Origin: Pseudomaricurvus albidus
Lineage (GTDB): Bacteria > Pseudomonadota > Gammaproteobacteria > Pseudomonadales > Cellvibrionaceae
Direction of reading: 5' to 3'
Assembly (NCBI RefSeq): GCF_018863235.1
Contig: NZ_JAHKRS010000004.1
Coordinates: 280,184 to 344,183, forward strand
DNA: 64,000 bases
In this document: positions 16,990-27,560 of the stretch, one piece after another
Position numbering within the stretch: position 1 is the first letter of the stretch
How the letters are laid out: every line of letters begins with the position of its first letter
Program-made: the position numbers and the translations under genes
The notes under the pieces: generated by a model
The model's database searches: none
Told to the model about the DNA's origin: nothing
What the model saw: only the letters and a program-made list of their open reading frames with translations

Positions 16990-17475
16990 ATGCGTAATAC
17001 AGACTTTTCTCCACTTTATCGCACTGCCATTGGTTTTGACCGCATGGCTTCCATATTGGATAACCTGAGTCGTAACGATCAAAGTCAGGGAGGTTACCCT
17101 CCTTACAATATCGAGTTGATCGACGAAAACGAATACCGAATCACTATGGCCTTGGCAGGGTTTACTGAGTCCGAGTTGAGTATTCAATCCGAACAGAACA
17201 CACTGACGATTACCGGCAAGAAAGCCGAAGAGCAGGGTGACAGGCAGTTCCTGCATCAGGGGATTGCAGCACGCAACTTTGAGCGCCGCTTCCAGTTGGC
17301 TGATCATGTACGTGTGCAGACGGCAAGGCTGGAAAATGGTCTGCTGCATGTAGAGCTGGTTCGGGAAATTCCAGAGGCCATGAAGCCTCGGACCATTGAA
17401 ATTCAATCAGGTTCTTCTGAAACTGGCCAGCGCAAAGAAGCTTCTCTGAATTCAGTGCCTCACAAGGTAGCCTGA
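16990..17475 (+). CDS. ibpA: Small heat-shock protein IbpA (Hsp20)
   Basis: A 161-residue Hsp20 chaperone that holds unfolding proteins for DnaK/ClpB. It begins [19 protein letters not shown], matching the IbpA start. The alpha-crystallin domain spans about 32-125 ([49 protein letters not shown] with the A-x-x-x-n-GvL motif). A short Ser/Lys-rich tail follows; no clear IxI motif is visible. The ATG at 16990 is chosen because AAGGG is seven bases upstream; an in-frame ATG at 16984 is too close. Regulation is discussed in the two preceding sites. Confidence 0.93.
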   Translation: MRNTDFSPLYRTAIGFDRMASILDNLSRNDQSQGGYPPYNIELIDENEYRITMALAGFTESELSIQSEQNTLTITGKKAEEQGDRQFLHQGIAARNFERRFQLADHVRVQTARLENGLLHVELVREIPEAMKPRTIEIQSGSSETGQRKEASLNSVPHKVA

Positions 17476-17517
17476 AGTTAAGGCTGGCTGAGAAGCCGAA
17501 ATATCTCAAACTGTTTT

Positions 17518-17540
17518 AAGGGCCTCTTATGAGGCCCTTT
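17518..17540 (+). terminator. Terminator after ibpA
   Basis: AAGGGCCTC-TTAT-GAGGCCCTT followed by T's forms a strong stem 43 bases past the ibpA stop. It separates the heat-shock transcript from the methyltransferase gene. Confidence 0.75.
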
Positions 17541-17594
17541 GTGTTCAATCTCTGTAGAAGTTCAGGCTCTGTTGTGGTCGGTTTTCGGGGAAGT

Positions 17595-18242
17595 ATGAGT
17601 AACGTTGAATTGTGTCCTTTTTGTCTCGGCTCAACTGAGAAGTTTTATCAAGATCGACGCAGAGATTATTATCATTGCCCCCAATGTTTATCGGTTCACG
17701 TGCCCGCTGACTTCCACCTTGACCCTGTTCTGGAAAAAGCAGAGTACGATAAACACGAGAACCATCCTGAAGACCCGTCTTATCGTCGCTTCCTGTCTCG
17801 CTTTTTTGACCCTTTTTGTGAGCGTATTCCACCCAAAGCTTATGGGCTGGATTTTGGTTGTGGGCCTGGACCGGCACTTGCCTCAATGCTGGAAGAGGCT
17901 GGTCATTCAGTGGAAAAATACGATCTCTACTATTATCCGGATGACTCGGTGTTGCAACAACAATACGACTTTATAGCCGCCACCGAAGTGGTAGAGCACC
18001 TGGCGGATCCCATGAGTGTGATTGACAGGCTCTGGATGTTATTAAAGTCCGGTGGAGTGCTTGGAATCATGACCAAGCGTGTTGTCGATATTGAAGCGTT
18101 TAAATCCTGGCACTACAAGAATGATCCTACCCACATTACTTTTTTTCATGAGCAAACCTTACAGTTTATTGCGCATCGTCTTGGGGCCGAGCTGGATCTG
18201 GCCGGTGCGGATGTGGCTTTCCTGAGAAAGCCAGTGAGCTAA
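17595..18242 (+). CDS. Class I SAM methyltransferase with N-terminal zinc ribbon
   Basis: A 215-residue protein. The start holds two Cys pairs, CPFC (residue 7) and CPQC (about 30), forming a zinc-ribbon-like knuckle. The SAM-binding motif LDFGCGPGPALASML lies near 87, and YDFIAATEVVEHLADP near 125 is typical of Methyltransf_11/23 folds. FKSWHYKNDPTHITFF matches a frequent C-terminal motif in this group. The substrate is unknown. The ATG at 17595 has GGGGAAG upstream; an earlier in-frame start at 17529 would lie within the ibpA terminator and is less likely. Confidence 0.83.
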   Translation: MSNVELCPFCLGSTEKFYQDRRRDYYHCPQCLSVHVPADFHLDPVLEKAEYDKHENHPEDPSYRRFLSRFFDPFCERIPPKAYGLDFGCGPGPALASMLEEAGHSVEKYDLYYYPDDSVLQQQYDFIAATEVVEHLADPMSVIDRLWMLLKSGGVLGIMTKRVVDIEAFKSWHYKNDPTHITFFHEQTLQFIAHRLGAELDLAGADVAFLRKPVS

Positions 18243-18290
18243 TGTTAAAGCCCGTTCTTATTGTCTTAGGTCTGGCACTTTTTCAGCGGG

Positions 18291-19289
18291 TCAGGTTTCT
18301 GCCGTGAACAATTTGGCTCTTACGGTAGAACGGTAATCGCTGGGTGTTGTGGACAGCAATTTTTTAAACAGGCTCGAAAAGTGCCCCATGTCTTGATAGC
18401 CGACTTTGTAGGCAATTTCACTGACGGACAGGTTACTGGTTTGCAGTAAATCTTTTGCCATGTCGATGCGAATTTCCTGAAGGTACTGTAAAGGTGTCTT
18501 GCCAGTAGCGTTTTTAAAGCGTCGGTTAAATGTACGCACACTCATGTCAAATTTTTCTGCAACATTCTTTAGCAGGATTTCTTTCTGGCAGTTGTCTTGC
18601 AGCCATATCTGAGCCTGAACAATGTCTTCGTCAGGATGGTAGCGATGTTTATCGTCGTAATAGCTGGTCGATTCATAGGGGCGACGAATTTCATGAGAAA
18701 AATTGCGCTGTACGTGTGTCGCAATTTCCTGACCGTATGTGCGATGAATAAAGTGAACCGTTAAATCGGCAACGGCGTTTACGCTGGCAGCACAATAAAT
18801 GTTGCCTGACTGCGTAATAAAATACTGACGTTTCAGCTCCACGTCGGGGTAGTCACGATGAAACTGATCGAAATAGTGCCAGTGGGTAGTGGCGGCCTTA
18901 CCGTTCAGCAGGCCGGCTTCAGCCAGAAAACAGCATCCCGTGCCGACCGCAATCAGAATGGCGCCTTGTTCATTCAGTTGCTGCAGCCATTGGACAATTT
19001 CAGGGTGCCGTCTGATGATTGGGCGTGGGTTGCGCCACAGAGACGGGATGATCACCATGTCACTGCTGCCAATCTCATCAATACTCAGTTCCGGGGTCAG
19101 GTTGAAGCCAGAGCGAGTTTTAATGGCTTCTTTGCGGGCGCCAGCTGTCGCAATATTCAACTTCATGGCGTTGCGGTCCCGTCCTTTGGCTGCACTCTCG
19201 GCTGCGTTCATCATTTCAATAGGCAATGTAATGCTTGTGGCGAGCATGTCTTCAATGACCAAAAAGGTCGCACCAAGACGTTTCTTCAT
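18291..19289 (-). CDS. GlxA-family transcriptional regulator (DJ-1/PfpI + AraC HTH)
   Basis: A 332-residue regulator. Residues 5-185 form a DJ-1/PfpI-like sensor domain (LNEQGAILIAVGTGCCFLAEAGLLNG includes the nucleophile-elbow Cys region). Residues 225-325 form an AraC/XylS double helix-turn-helix (FDMSVRTFNRRFKNATG, LSVSEIAYKVGYQDMGHFSS). GlxA-type proteins usually activate nearby metabolic genes in response to a small molecule. It is divergent from fabY across 288 bases, so fabY is the obvious candidate target. Confidence 0.88.
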   Translation of the reverse strand: MKKRLGATFLVIEDMLATSITLPIEMMNAAESAAKGRDRNAMKLNIATAGARKEAIKTRSGFNLTPELSIDEIGSSDMVIIPSLWRNPRPIIRRHPEIVQWLQQLNEQGAILIAVGTGCCFLAEAGLLNGKAATTHWHYFDQFHRDYPDVELKRQYFITQSGNIYCAASVNAVADLTVHFIHRTYGQEIATHVQRNFSHEIRRPYESTSYYDDKHRYHPDEDIVQAQIWLQDNCQKEILLKNVAEKFDMSVRTFNRRFKNATGKTPLQYLQEIRIDMAKDLLQTSNLSVSEIAYKVGYQDMGHFSSLFKKLLSTTPSDYRSTVRAKLFTAET

Positions 19290-19577
19290 AATCTGTGTAC
19301 CAATATGGGGCGCTATGCGCCTGATATGACTGAAAACTGGTCTGACTGACTCTAATACCGTAATTTTTGTCCATTATACCGGTAACTTATCTATTTGGCT
19401 CCTTCTAAAATGAATGAAAGAGTGTGCATAGCGTCTGAACTATTGAAATATTTTTTGCAACTGAGCCCCCGTGCTAACCCTTGAAGCATGACCTCAGTAT
19501 TTCAACGCCAATATAAAAGAGCTTTTGCGCCAATACAGTCAAAGTACTGATCCAGTACTGAAAGAAGGAAAGTTGCC

Positions 19578-21473
19578 ATGTCTCGTTTGCCCATTATTGC
19601 TGGTTTTGGTGGTTACAATGCCGCTGGTCGTAGCTCTTTCCACCATGGATTTCGCCGTATGGTTCTGGAAAGCCTGGATGAGAAGGCCAGACAGGAAACT
19701 CTGGCTGGCCTGGGAGTGATGACTCATATTATCGAAGCCGATGAATCTGGTTTTAAGTCTAAAGACGGCGGCGGTTTGACATTGGCTGATATCGAGTCTC
19801 AATTTGGCGATGAGATCATGCAGGCAACCCTGATCCGACGCATTGAGAAGTCCTATTTCGATGTGGATGCCGCCCCCTGGCAGCAGTCCGTCACCGTAGG
19901 CCCTGGCAGCAGTGGCACATCTTTTCTATTGTCCCGATTCCAGCTTCCCAAAACGATTCCAGCCTCCTGGACTGTAACCGACTATTCTGATTCTCATGTC
20001 AGTGTGCATCTTGCGGACAACTGTGACGTTAAAATCGACTCTACCCGTAATGTCGATGTGAAATCGGCGGGGCAGTTGCCAACAGGGTTTGATCCTGCGG
20101 CTCTGTACAGTTCTCGCTTCCACCCCAGGGGGCTTCAAATGACCATTGTTGGCGTCAGTGATGCGCTGCAATCCATGGGGATTCCCTGGGAAACCGTAAA
20201 GTCTTCCGTACATCCTGACGAAATTGCTGTTTACGCAGGCAGTGTGATGAGCCAATCGGATGAAAACGGTTTTGGTGGGATGATGCAGTCGCGCCTGAAG
20301 GGGGGGCGTGTTACTGCCAAGCAGCTTCCGCTTGGGTTAAATACCATGCCCGCAGATTTCATTAATGCCTATGTGCTGGGTAGTGTCGGCACGACAGGTT
20401 GTACCACTGGAGCTTGCGCCACCTTCCTGTATAACCTGAAGCAAGGTATTGAAGCCATTCAGTCCGGGAAATCACGTGTCGTGATTGTGGGCAACAGTGA
20501 GGCGCCGATTACTCAGGAAATTATTGATGGCTTTGCCGCCATGAGTGCTTTGGGAACCTATGAGGGACTTAAAAAGGTTGAGGGTACCGATGAGCCTGAC
20601 CTGAGAAGGTCCAGTCGTCCATTTGGTGAAAACTGTGGATTTACCATCGCCGAAGCCTGTCAGTTCGTCATTTTGATGGATGATGAGCTCGTGGTGGAAC
20701 TTGGCGCCCAGATTCACGGGGCAGTAACCGATGTCTTTATTAATGCCGATGGCTTTAAGAAATCCATTTCTGCGCCGGGGCCTGGCAATTACATTACCTT
20801 GGCCAAGGCTGTGGCTTCTGCACGTGAAATCGTTGGTGACGAATCGGTAAGAACCCGCAGCATGGTTCATGCTCACGGATCCAGCACGCCAGCAAACCGT
20901 CAGACCGAGTCTGAATTGTTGGATCGCGTGGCTGAAACGTTCGGTATCACGGATTGGCCTGTGGCTGCCGTTAAGGCCTATGTGGGGCATTCCATCGGGC
21001 CGGCCAGTGGGGATCAGCTCATTGCTGCTTTGGGCTCTTTCAAATACAACCTTGTACCTGGCATCAAGACCATAGACCAGGTGGCGGATGATGTGCATCA
21101 GCAACGTCTGTCTATCTCAGTGTCGGACATCTCCAAGCAGCAAATTGATGTGGCGTTTATTAATACCAAGGGCTTTGGTGGCAATAACGCCACAGGCGTT
21201 GTGCTTGCGCCCGTAGTGGTTGAAAAGATGCTGGCCAAGCGTTATGGCAAGGACGTTATGACTGGGTATAAGGCCAGGCTGAATGCTGTAATCGAAACTG
21301 CCGAAGCCTACGACCAGTCGGTTCTTCATGGCAACTTCAATATTACCTACAACTTTGGCACCAATATGATCGATGATGCCAGTCTGACCCTTTCTGAGTC
21401 TGCTGTCGGAATCCCCGGTCTTGATCATCCGGTGACTTTCAAAAAAGAAAGCCGCTACACCGATATGCTTTAA
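19578..21473 (+). CDS. fabY: Beta-ketoacyl-ACP synthase FabY-like
   Basis: A 631-residue condensing enzyme close in length and start (MSRLPIIAGFGGYNAAGRSS) to P. aeruginosa FabY, which condenses acetyl-CoA with malonyl-ACP to begin fatty-acid synthesis. The thiolase-fold catalytic triad is visible: Cys in TTGCTTGACATFLYN (about residue 280), His in VHAHGSSTPANRQTE (about 430) and His in YVGHSIGPASGDQ (about 470). GGFNN-like KGFGGNNATGVVL follows. AAGGAAAG precedes the ATG. It is divergent from the GlxA-type regulator and upstream of fatty-acid degradation genes. Confidence 0.88.
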   Translation: MSRLPIIAGFGGYNAAGRSSFHHGFRRMVLESLDEKARQETLAGLGVMTHIIEADESGFKSKDGGGLTLADIESQFGDEIMQATLIRRIEKSYFDVDAAPWQQSVTVGPGSSGTSFLLSRFQLPKTIPASWTVTDYSDSHVSVHLADNCDVKIDSTRNVDVKSAGQLPTGFDPAALYSSRFHPRGLQMTIVGVSDALQSMGIPWETVKSSVHPDEIAVYAGSVMSQSDENGFGGMMQSRLKGGRVTAKQLPLGLNTMPADFINAYVLGSVGTTGCTTGACATFLYNLKQGIEAIQSGKSRVVIVGNSEAPITQEIIDGFAAMSALGTYEGLKKVEGTDEPDLRRSSRPFGENCGFTIAEACQFVILMDDELVVELGAQIHGAVTDVFINADGFKKSISAPGPGNYITLAKAVASAREIVGDESVRTRSMVHAHGSSTPANRQTESELLDRVAETFGITDWPVAAVKAYVGHSIGPASGDQLIAALGSFKYNLVPGIKTIDQVADDVHQQRLSISVSDISKQQIDVAFINTKGFGGNNATGVVLAPVVVEKMLAKRYGKDVMTGYKARLNAVIETAEAYDQSVLHGNFNITYNFGTNMIDDASLTLSESAVGIPGLDHPVTFKKESRYTDML

Positions 21474-21683
21474 TTTCAATTAATTCGGCTTGTATGGGTA
21501 GAGGCCAGTTTGCAGTAAAACGCACTTCTGGATGGCCATTAGGTTCGTAGATCGGCGAAAATGGTGTGCTCTTGCAATCCTGAGTGATTGATTTTGTTAC
21601 TGAATCTAGTCGTGTGGGATATGGTCAGCGCCGACACCCACTGCTAGGATGAAGATCTTGCTACAAGATGGATCGAGATTTTC

Positions 21684-22202
21684 ATGGCTGAACCGTTAGG
21701 ACTTCGATTAAAGGCGATTCGTGAATTTTACGGCTGGTCTCAGAGGGAATTGGCAAAGCGTGCCGGCGTGCCCAATAGCGCTATTTCCGTGATTGAACAG
21801 GGCTCTGTGAGTCCCTCAGTCTCCTCGCTGGAACGAGTTCTTAAAGGCTTTCCCATTACTCTTACTGATTTCTTCGCGATCAGCATGAATCGGCAGCTTG
21901 CCAAGGTCTCCCATGAGGATCATGAGCAAGGTACAGGCTCATTCTTTGCTGCTTATCAAGGAAATGCAGGGAGGGAATTAACGCTGCGTTCATTCAAGTG
22001 CAGACCCGATGACCCGGTTGTCAATCTTATGTCTCGCGGTCAAACCATGATTCTTCTTGTTGCAGGTGAGGCGCAATACCATGCCCTTGGTGTAGAGCAT
22101 CACTTGGTCAGTGGCAGCAGTCTGTCGCTGCAATCACCAACACCGTTTCGTCTTGAGCCCATTGGTGGGCCTGCAGAATGGGTGGTGGCGTCTATTTCCT
22201 GA
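21684..22202 (+). CDS. XRE-family regulator with C-terminal cupin
   Basis: A 172-residue repressor-like protein. Residues 5-60 are an XRE helix-turn-helix (LRLKAIREFYGWSQRELAKR, GVPNSAISVIEQGSVSPSVS). Residues 100-170 are a small beta-barrel resembling the cupin sensor of PuuR-type regulators (MILLVAGEAQYHALGVEHHL). It probably binds a small ligand and controls polyamine, amino-acid or lipid genes. It lies between fabY and fadBA, facing the same way; a link with fadBA is inference only. Confidence 0.85.
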   Translation: MAEPLGLRLKAIREFYGWSQRELAKRAGVPNSAISVIEQGSVSPSVSSLERVLKGFPITLTDFFAISMNRQLAKVSHEDHEQGTGSFFAAYQGNAGRELTLRSFKCRPDDPVVNLMSRGQTMILLVAGEAQYHALGVEHHLVSGSSLSLQSPTPFRLEPIGGPAEWVVASIS

Positions 22203-22567
22203 TGGCGAGCTTTTGAGTTCATCGATTCCCTGAGTGCAACTAAACCCCGACCTAAATTACCCCCTATGAGCTTCGCCGGAGTGGCGGCAAACCATGGGGT
22301 CGACTATTTTTTAGGCTTATTGTGTGGGTTTTGGGTCGGACCAGCGGAAGCGAACTCATTTTCAATACCATCGGGTCACGATGAGTGGTTCAAACAACTG
22401 TTTTAAATGGTTATACTCCGGCGTCTCGTCCTCTGGGCTCCCAAATATGGGGGGAGTGTCATTGGCGAGGCTACTTTCACGGCAATAGTCATTCGCAGGA
22501 TTAAGCCTTTGGTTGAGTGTATATTCAGTCGGGTTTATGAGATCGAAAGGAACTTACGAGGTCGAAC
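22203..22567 (+). other. Intergenic region upstream of fadBA
   Basis: 365 bases with no gene. It holds the predicted fadBA promoter and a PsrA-like dyad near 22390, listed separately. Confidence 0.5.
22389..22417 (+). promoter_or_regulatory. Predicted fadBA promoter with PsrA-like operator
   Basis: A -10 TATACT (22412-22417) and a weak -35 TTCAAA (22389-22394) are 17 bases apart. CAAAC-AACT-GTTTT (22391-22404) overlaps the -35 and resembles the PsrA site CAAAC-N2-4-GTTTG with one mismatch. PsrA represses fadBA in Pseudomonas until long-chain acyl ligands appear. Confidence 0.45.
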
Positions 22568-24718
22568 ATGATTTTTAAAGGTAACGCTGTTTCGGTGCAA
22601 ATGCTTGAGGCAGGCATCGCAGAGTTGAATTTTGATTTACAGGGCGAGTCGGTGAATAAATTCGACAGCGCCACTGTAAATGAGCTGGAACAAGCCATTA
22701 CGGCGCTGGAAAATACGGCAGACCTGAAAGGGGTTCTGGCGACCAGTGGCAAGGGCGTTTTCATTGTAGGTGCTGATATCAGCGAATTTGTCCCGCTGTT
22801 TGAGCAGGGGCCTGAAGCTGCAGGCGAGCATTTGGGTAAGAACGCTGAAAACCTTAATCGTCTTGAAGATCTCGGTGTGCCGGTTGTTGTTGCGATTAAT
22901 GGTTTCGCATTGGGCGGTGGCCTCGAGTTTTGTCTGGCGTGTGATTTCCGTATTGCCAGCAATGCTGCGAAAGTGGGCTTGCCAGAAACCAAACTGGGTC
23001 TGATCCCGGGTTGGGGTGGCACCGTACGCCTGCCTCGTCTTGCAGGTGCAGATGTGGCTATCGAGTGGATTGCTTCTGGTAAAGACCAAAAGGCCGAAGC
23101 CGCACTGAAAGCCGGTGTTGTTGATGGCGTTGTTGCTCCTGAAGCTTTGCGTGATGCAGCTCTGAATGTGTTGCAGCAGTGTATCGATGGCAAGCTGGAT
23201 TACCAGAGTCGTCGTGAGCAGAAAAAAGCACCACTGAAACTCAATGGCATTGAGTCGATGATGGCTTTTGAAACCTCCAAAGCCTTTGTTGCCGGTCAGG
23301 CTGGACCAAATTATCCTGCCCCGGTTGTGGCTGTGAAGTGTATGCAGAAATCTGCTGGCTTGGGCCGTGATGAAGCTCTGCAAGTAGAAAAAGAAGGTTT
23401 TGTAAAAGTGGCTTCTACCGAAGCTGCGAAATCCCTGGTTGGTCTGTTTTTGAGTGATCAGTTGATCGCCAAGAATGCAAAAAGCTGGGAAAAGAAAGCG
23501 GACAAGAAAATCGGTCACGCTGCTGTATTAGGTGCTGGCATCATGGGCGGCGGTATCGCTTACCAGTCCGCCTTGAAAGGCACGCCAATCAAAATGAAAG
23601 ACATTGCTCAAGCAGGTCTGGATTTGGGATTGTCAGAAGCAAACAAATTGCTGAGCAAGCAAGTTGCGCGTGGTCGTATGACTCCTGAGAAAATGGGCAG
23701 TATTCTGGCCAAAATCGATGCGACCCTGTCTTACGACAGTTTTGGCGACGTCGACATGGTTGTAGAAGCTGTCGTCGAGAACCCTAAAGTCAAACAAGCA
23801 GTTCTGGCTGACGTTGAAAAAACGGTTTCTGAAGACACCATTATTGCCTCCAACACCTCTACCATTTCCATTACGCACCTGGCTGAAGCCATGCAGCGCC
23901 CTGAAAATTTCTGTGGCATGCATTTCTTCAATCCTGTACATGCCATGCCATTGGTTGAAGTTATCCGCGGTGAAAAAACGTCTGACACAGCAGTTGCTCG
24001 CACTGTTGCTTACGCCAACGCCATGGGCAAAAAAGCCATCGTGGTCAATGATTGCCCGGGCTTCCTGGTTAACCGTGTTCTGTTCCCTTACTTTGCCGGT
24101 TTTGCTGGCCTGTCACGTGACGGCGCCGATTTCCAGAAAGTTGATAAGGTTATGGAAAAATGGGGCTGGCCAATGGGTCCTGCCTACTTGATGGATGTTG
24201 TTGGTATTGACACCGGTTCACATGCCGAGCACGTGATGGCAGAAGGCTTCCCTGATCGCATGTCCAAAGATTACAAGACTGTAGTCGATGTCATGTTCGA
24301 GAACGAGCGTTACGGTCAGAAAAACGGTAAAGGTTTCTATACCTATGAAACTGACAAGCGCGGCAAGCCTAAGAAAGTTGCCAAGCAAGATACTTACGAC
24401 CTGATCGCTCCAGTTGTTGCTGAAACCAAAGAGTTCGATCAGGAAGAGGTCATTGCTCGCATGATGATTCCTATGGCGACTGAGCTTGCTCGTTGTCTGG
24501 AAGAAGGCATTGTAGGCTCTCCTGCCGAAGCTGATATGGCACTGATCTACGGTGTTGGTTTCCCTCCATTCCGCGGCGGTATTTTCCGTTGGATTGACAG
24601 CATGGGTGTCGAGGCCTTTGTTGCCATGTGCGACAAGTACAAGCACCTTGGCAAACTGTACGAAGCAACCGATGCGCAGCGCGAAATGGCTGCAGCCGGT
24701 AAAAAATATTACGCATAA
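22568..24718 (+). CDS. fadB: Fatty acid oxidation complex alpha subunit FadB
   Basis: A 716-residue multifunctional beta-oxidation enzyme. The N-terminal enoyl-CoA hydratase/isomerase domain (1-190) has the acyl-CoA oxyanion pattern [20 protein letters not shown] and [19 protein letters not shown]. The central 3-hydroxyacyl-CoA dehydrogenase domain (about 310-620) has [18 protein letters not shown] and the catalytic [17 protein letters not shown]. It forms a heterotetramer with FadA, encoded 34 bases downstream. Codon choice is biased in the manner of highly expressed genes. Confidence 0.97.
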   Translation: MIFKGNAVSVQMLEAGIAELNFDLQGESVNKFDSATVNELEQAITALENTADLKGVLATSGKGVFIVGADISEFVPLFEQGPEAAGEHLGKNAENLNRLEDLGVPVVVAINGFALGGGLEFCLACDFRIASNAAKVGLPETKLGLIPGWGGTVRLPRLAGADVAIEWIASGKDQKAEAALKAGVVDGVVAPEALRDAALNVLQQCIDGKLDYQSRREQKKAPLKLNGIESMMAFETSKAFVAGQAGPNYPAPVVAVKCMQKSAGLGRDEALQVEKEGFVKVASTEAAKSLVGLFLSDQLIAKNAKSWEKKADKKIGHAAVLGAGIMGGGIAYQSALKGTPIKMKDIAQAGLDLGLSEANKLLSKQVARGRMTPEKMGSILAKIDATLSYDSFGDVDMVVEAVVENPKVKQAVLADVEKTVSEDTIIASNTSTISITHLAEAMQRPENFCGMHFFNPVHAMPLVEVIRGEKTSDTAVARTVAYANAMGKKAIVVNDCPGFLVNRVLFPYFAGFAGLSRDGADFQKVDKVMEKWGWPMGPAYLMDVVGIDTGSHAEHVMAEGFPDRMSKDYKTVVDVMFENERYGQKNGKGFYTYETDKRGKPKKVAKQDTYDLIAPVVAETKEFDQEEVIARMMIPMATELARCLEEGIVGSPAEADMALIYGVGFPPFRGGIFRWIDSMGVEAFVAMCDKYKHLGKLYEATDAQREMAAAGKKYYA

Positions 24719-24749
24719 GTGCGGTCCAACTAACGATTTTAGGAGATAA

Positions 24750-25928
<1,179 letters not shown>

Positions 25929-25929
25929 G

Positions 25930-25972
25930 TGTAAATCAACCCCGCTGGAAGCTTTTTGGCGGGGTTTACACT
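25930..25972 (+). terminator. Extended hairpin after fadA
   Basis: GTGTAAA-TCA-ACCCCGC pairs with GCGGGG-TTTACAC around a loop, with a short internal bulge. It begins directly after the fadA stop and forms the first of two stems. Confidence 0.65.
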
Positions 25973-25980
25973 TATACAAC

Positions 25981-26007
25981 AAAAGCCGGGGTTCACCCGG
26001 CTTTTGT
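25981..26007 (+). terminator. Second terminator after fadA
   Basis: AAAAGCCGGG-GTTCA-CCCGGCTTTT followed by GTGTTTC is a strong stem with a T run on the rightward strand. Confidence 0.75.
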
Positions 26008-26123
26008 GTTTCTAGAGTTTGGAATCGCAAGAAAGAGACTAAAATTGGTAATTTTGCGATTTGGGGCTTTCTGGTAGACTTCCCGCCCTGTCTTTATCGA
26101 TGATTAAAAGTATCAATGGCTGA

Positions 26124-27509
26124 ATGTTCGTTGGCCTGGAGAAAGCCTTGTTGAGTTGTCCTGTTGTAAGCAATCCTGAGGGTCATATACGGGATGCACT
26201 GACTGAATTGTCAGCCGGTGAGAGCTGCTTGTTGTGTTTCAGGTATGACTATCAGCAGTACTACTTGCCGGATTCGCCTGCGGTTACCTTGCTGGCATTG
26301 GTCTCTCTGGATCAGCAAAAGGGCATTTCTCAGGTGCTTTTAGGGGCTCACACCGATCAGGCAGAGAAGGTGTGTCGTGGCGTTGTGTCTGAATCAGACA
26401 TGCGTTCCGCTTCGGATACCCTTGAGTGGCCTTTGCAATCTCTGGATACTTGCATCCGACTTTCGCCAATCTCCATCGCAAAACCGTGGGGACAGGAAAT
26501 CTGGTACACCGGGATTGAAGAGCGCGGTCAGTCCCAAATCACCGATGGTCGTTATTGCATGCCGCTGCCCTGGTTCCTGTCACTGTTGCCAGACTATTTA
26601 ACTGCAGGGCAGGCCAAAGATTTAAATCTGCTTAAAATTCTCGACCCTCTTCCTGAAGAGGTGTTTGGGGATTTGTATTTTGAGCTTCATGAAGAAAAAC
26701 AGGAAGTCTATGTCGTTACCAATGTGGACAAAACTGCTTGGCCTACTGGTACCGGTGGAATACGAATAGGTTTCGATCCGCTTAAACGGGCAGAATTTGA
26801 TACCGATGAGGCGTTTGTGTCGGCGTTTCAGACTGCAGTGAAATCCTATGAGGCTGTTCGTCGGCAAATAGATGCGGAGTTGGATCAGTGTCGACTTGCG
26901 GCAGGAGTGGGGCTTTCTGAACCGGTTAGCGCCAGCCAAACAAAGCGGTGGCTGGCATCGCTACCTGAGCCGTTGCTGCAGAAAGAAAAAGGCCTTCGGC
27001 TTGCCATGGACGCTTATAAGGCGACTTTGCCATTGGATGTTGGCAGCGTATTAAAAGTGCCGTGCTATACCCCGCATTCTTTGCTGCATGGTGTGCGGAC
27101 CATCGAGTTTCAGACGCCCGTTTATGAACGGCAGATTTTGTCTTTTGCCCAGAAAGTATTAACACAAAATCACTGGGATACGGATAAAGCAGTCGCCTGC
27201 ATGAATCTTGGTGACCATCAGCTGCAACCATTGCCGGTTATTGAGCGTCGTGACCGGGGCTCTGTTCTGATTGAAGAGGTGGTTTCTTTTTCTGATTTTG
27301 AGGTCTGGCGTATTACCTTGCAATCGGGTGAAACATACCGACTCAGCAGGGAGGGATATGCACTGGTAATAGGCGTCAGTGGAACCGTTGCCGTCGAGGG
27401 ACAAAATCTCCAGGGCGAAGAGGCGTGTTTAATAGCCGCAGAGTCACAAAACAAGTTGCTGGTGGCAGGCGACCAAGATGCCGTCCTGCTGGTGTCATTC
27501 CCCAAATGA
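26124..27509 (+). CDS. Mannose-6-phosphate isomerase-like cupin protein
   Basis: A 461-residue protein whose centre and end resemble class I phosphomannose isomerases: AKPWGQEIWYTGIEERG near residue 118, HEEKQEVYVVTNVDKTAWP near 195 and CYTPHSLLHGVRTIEFQTPVY near 325, with His/Glu residues suited to a metal site. The first 110 residues match nothing I know, and the region after 390 is a second small cupin-like domain. It may bind or isomerise a sugar phosphate, but no capsule or mannose genes are nearby. The ATG at 26124 lacks a good ribosome binding site; a TTG nine codons in, preceded by GGAG, is an alternative. Confidence 0.75.
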   Translation: MFVGLEKALLSCPVVSNPEGHIRDALTELSAGESCLLCFRYDYQQYYLPDSPAVTLLALVSLDQQKGISQVLLGAHTDQAEKVCRGVVSESDMRSASDTLEWPLQSLDTCIRLSPISIAKPWGQEIWYTGIEERGQSQITDGRYCMPLPWFLSLLPDYLTAGQAKDLNLLKILDPLPEEVFGDLYFELHEEKQEVYVVTNVDKTAWPTGTGGIRIGFDPLKRAEFDTDEAFVSAFQTAVKSYEAVRRQIDAELDQCRLAAGVGLSEPVSASQTKRWLASLPEPLLQKEKGLRLAMDAYKATLPLDVGSVLKVPCYTPHSLLHGVRTIEFQTPVYERQILSFAQKVLTQNHWDTDKAVACMNLGDHQLQPLPVIERRDRGSVLIEEVVSFSDFEVWRITLQSGETYRLSREGYALVIGVSGTVAVEGQNLQGEEACLIAAESQNKLLVAGDQDAVLLVSFPK

Positions 27510-27560
27510 ATCGAATATTGATCTCTGCTGTTCGAGTTACCTCAAGAGTGTTGTAAAAGC

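Noticed and set aside
18266..18290. Sigma54-like TGGCAC element
   Set aside because: The -12 GC element is absent at the required spacing.
22637..23518. Long open frame (293 codons) antisense to fadB
   Set aside because: It is a shadow of fadB's codon bias; the translation has no motif and the sense gene is certain.
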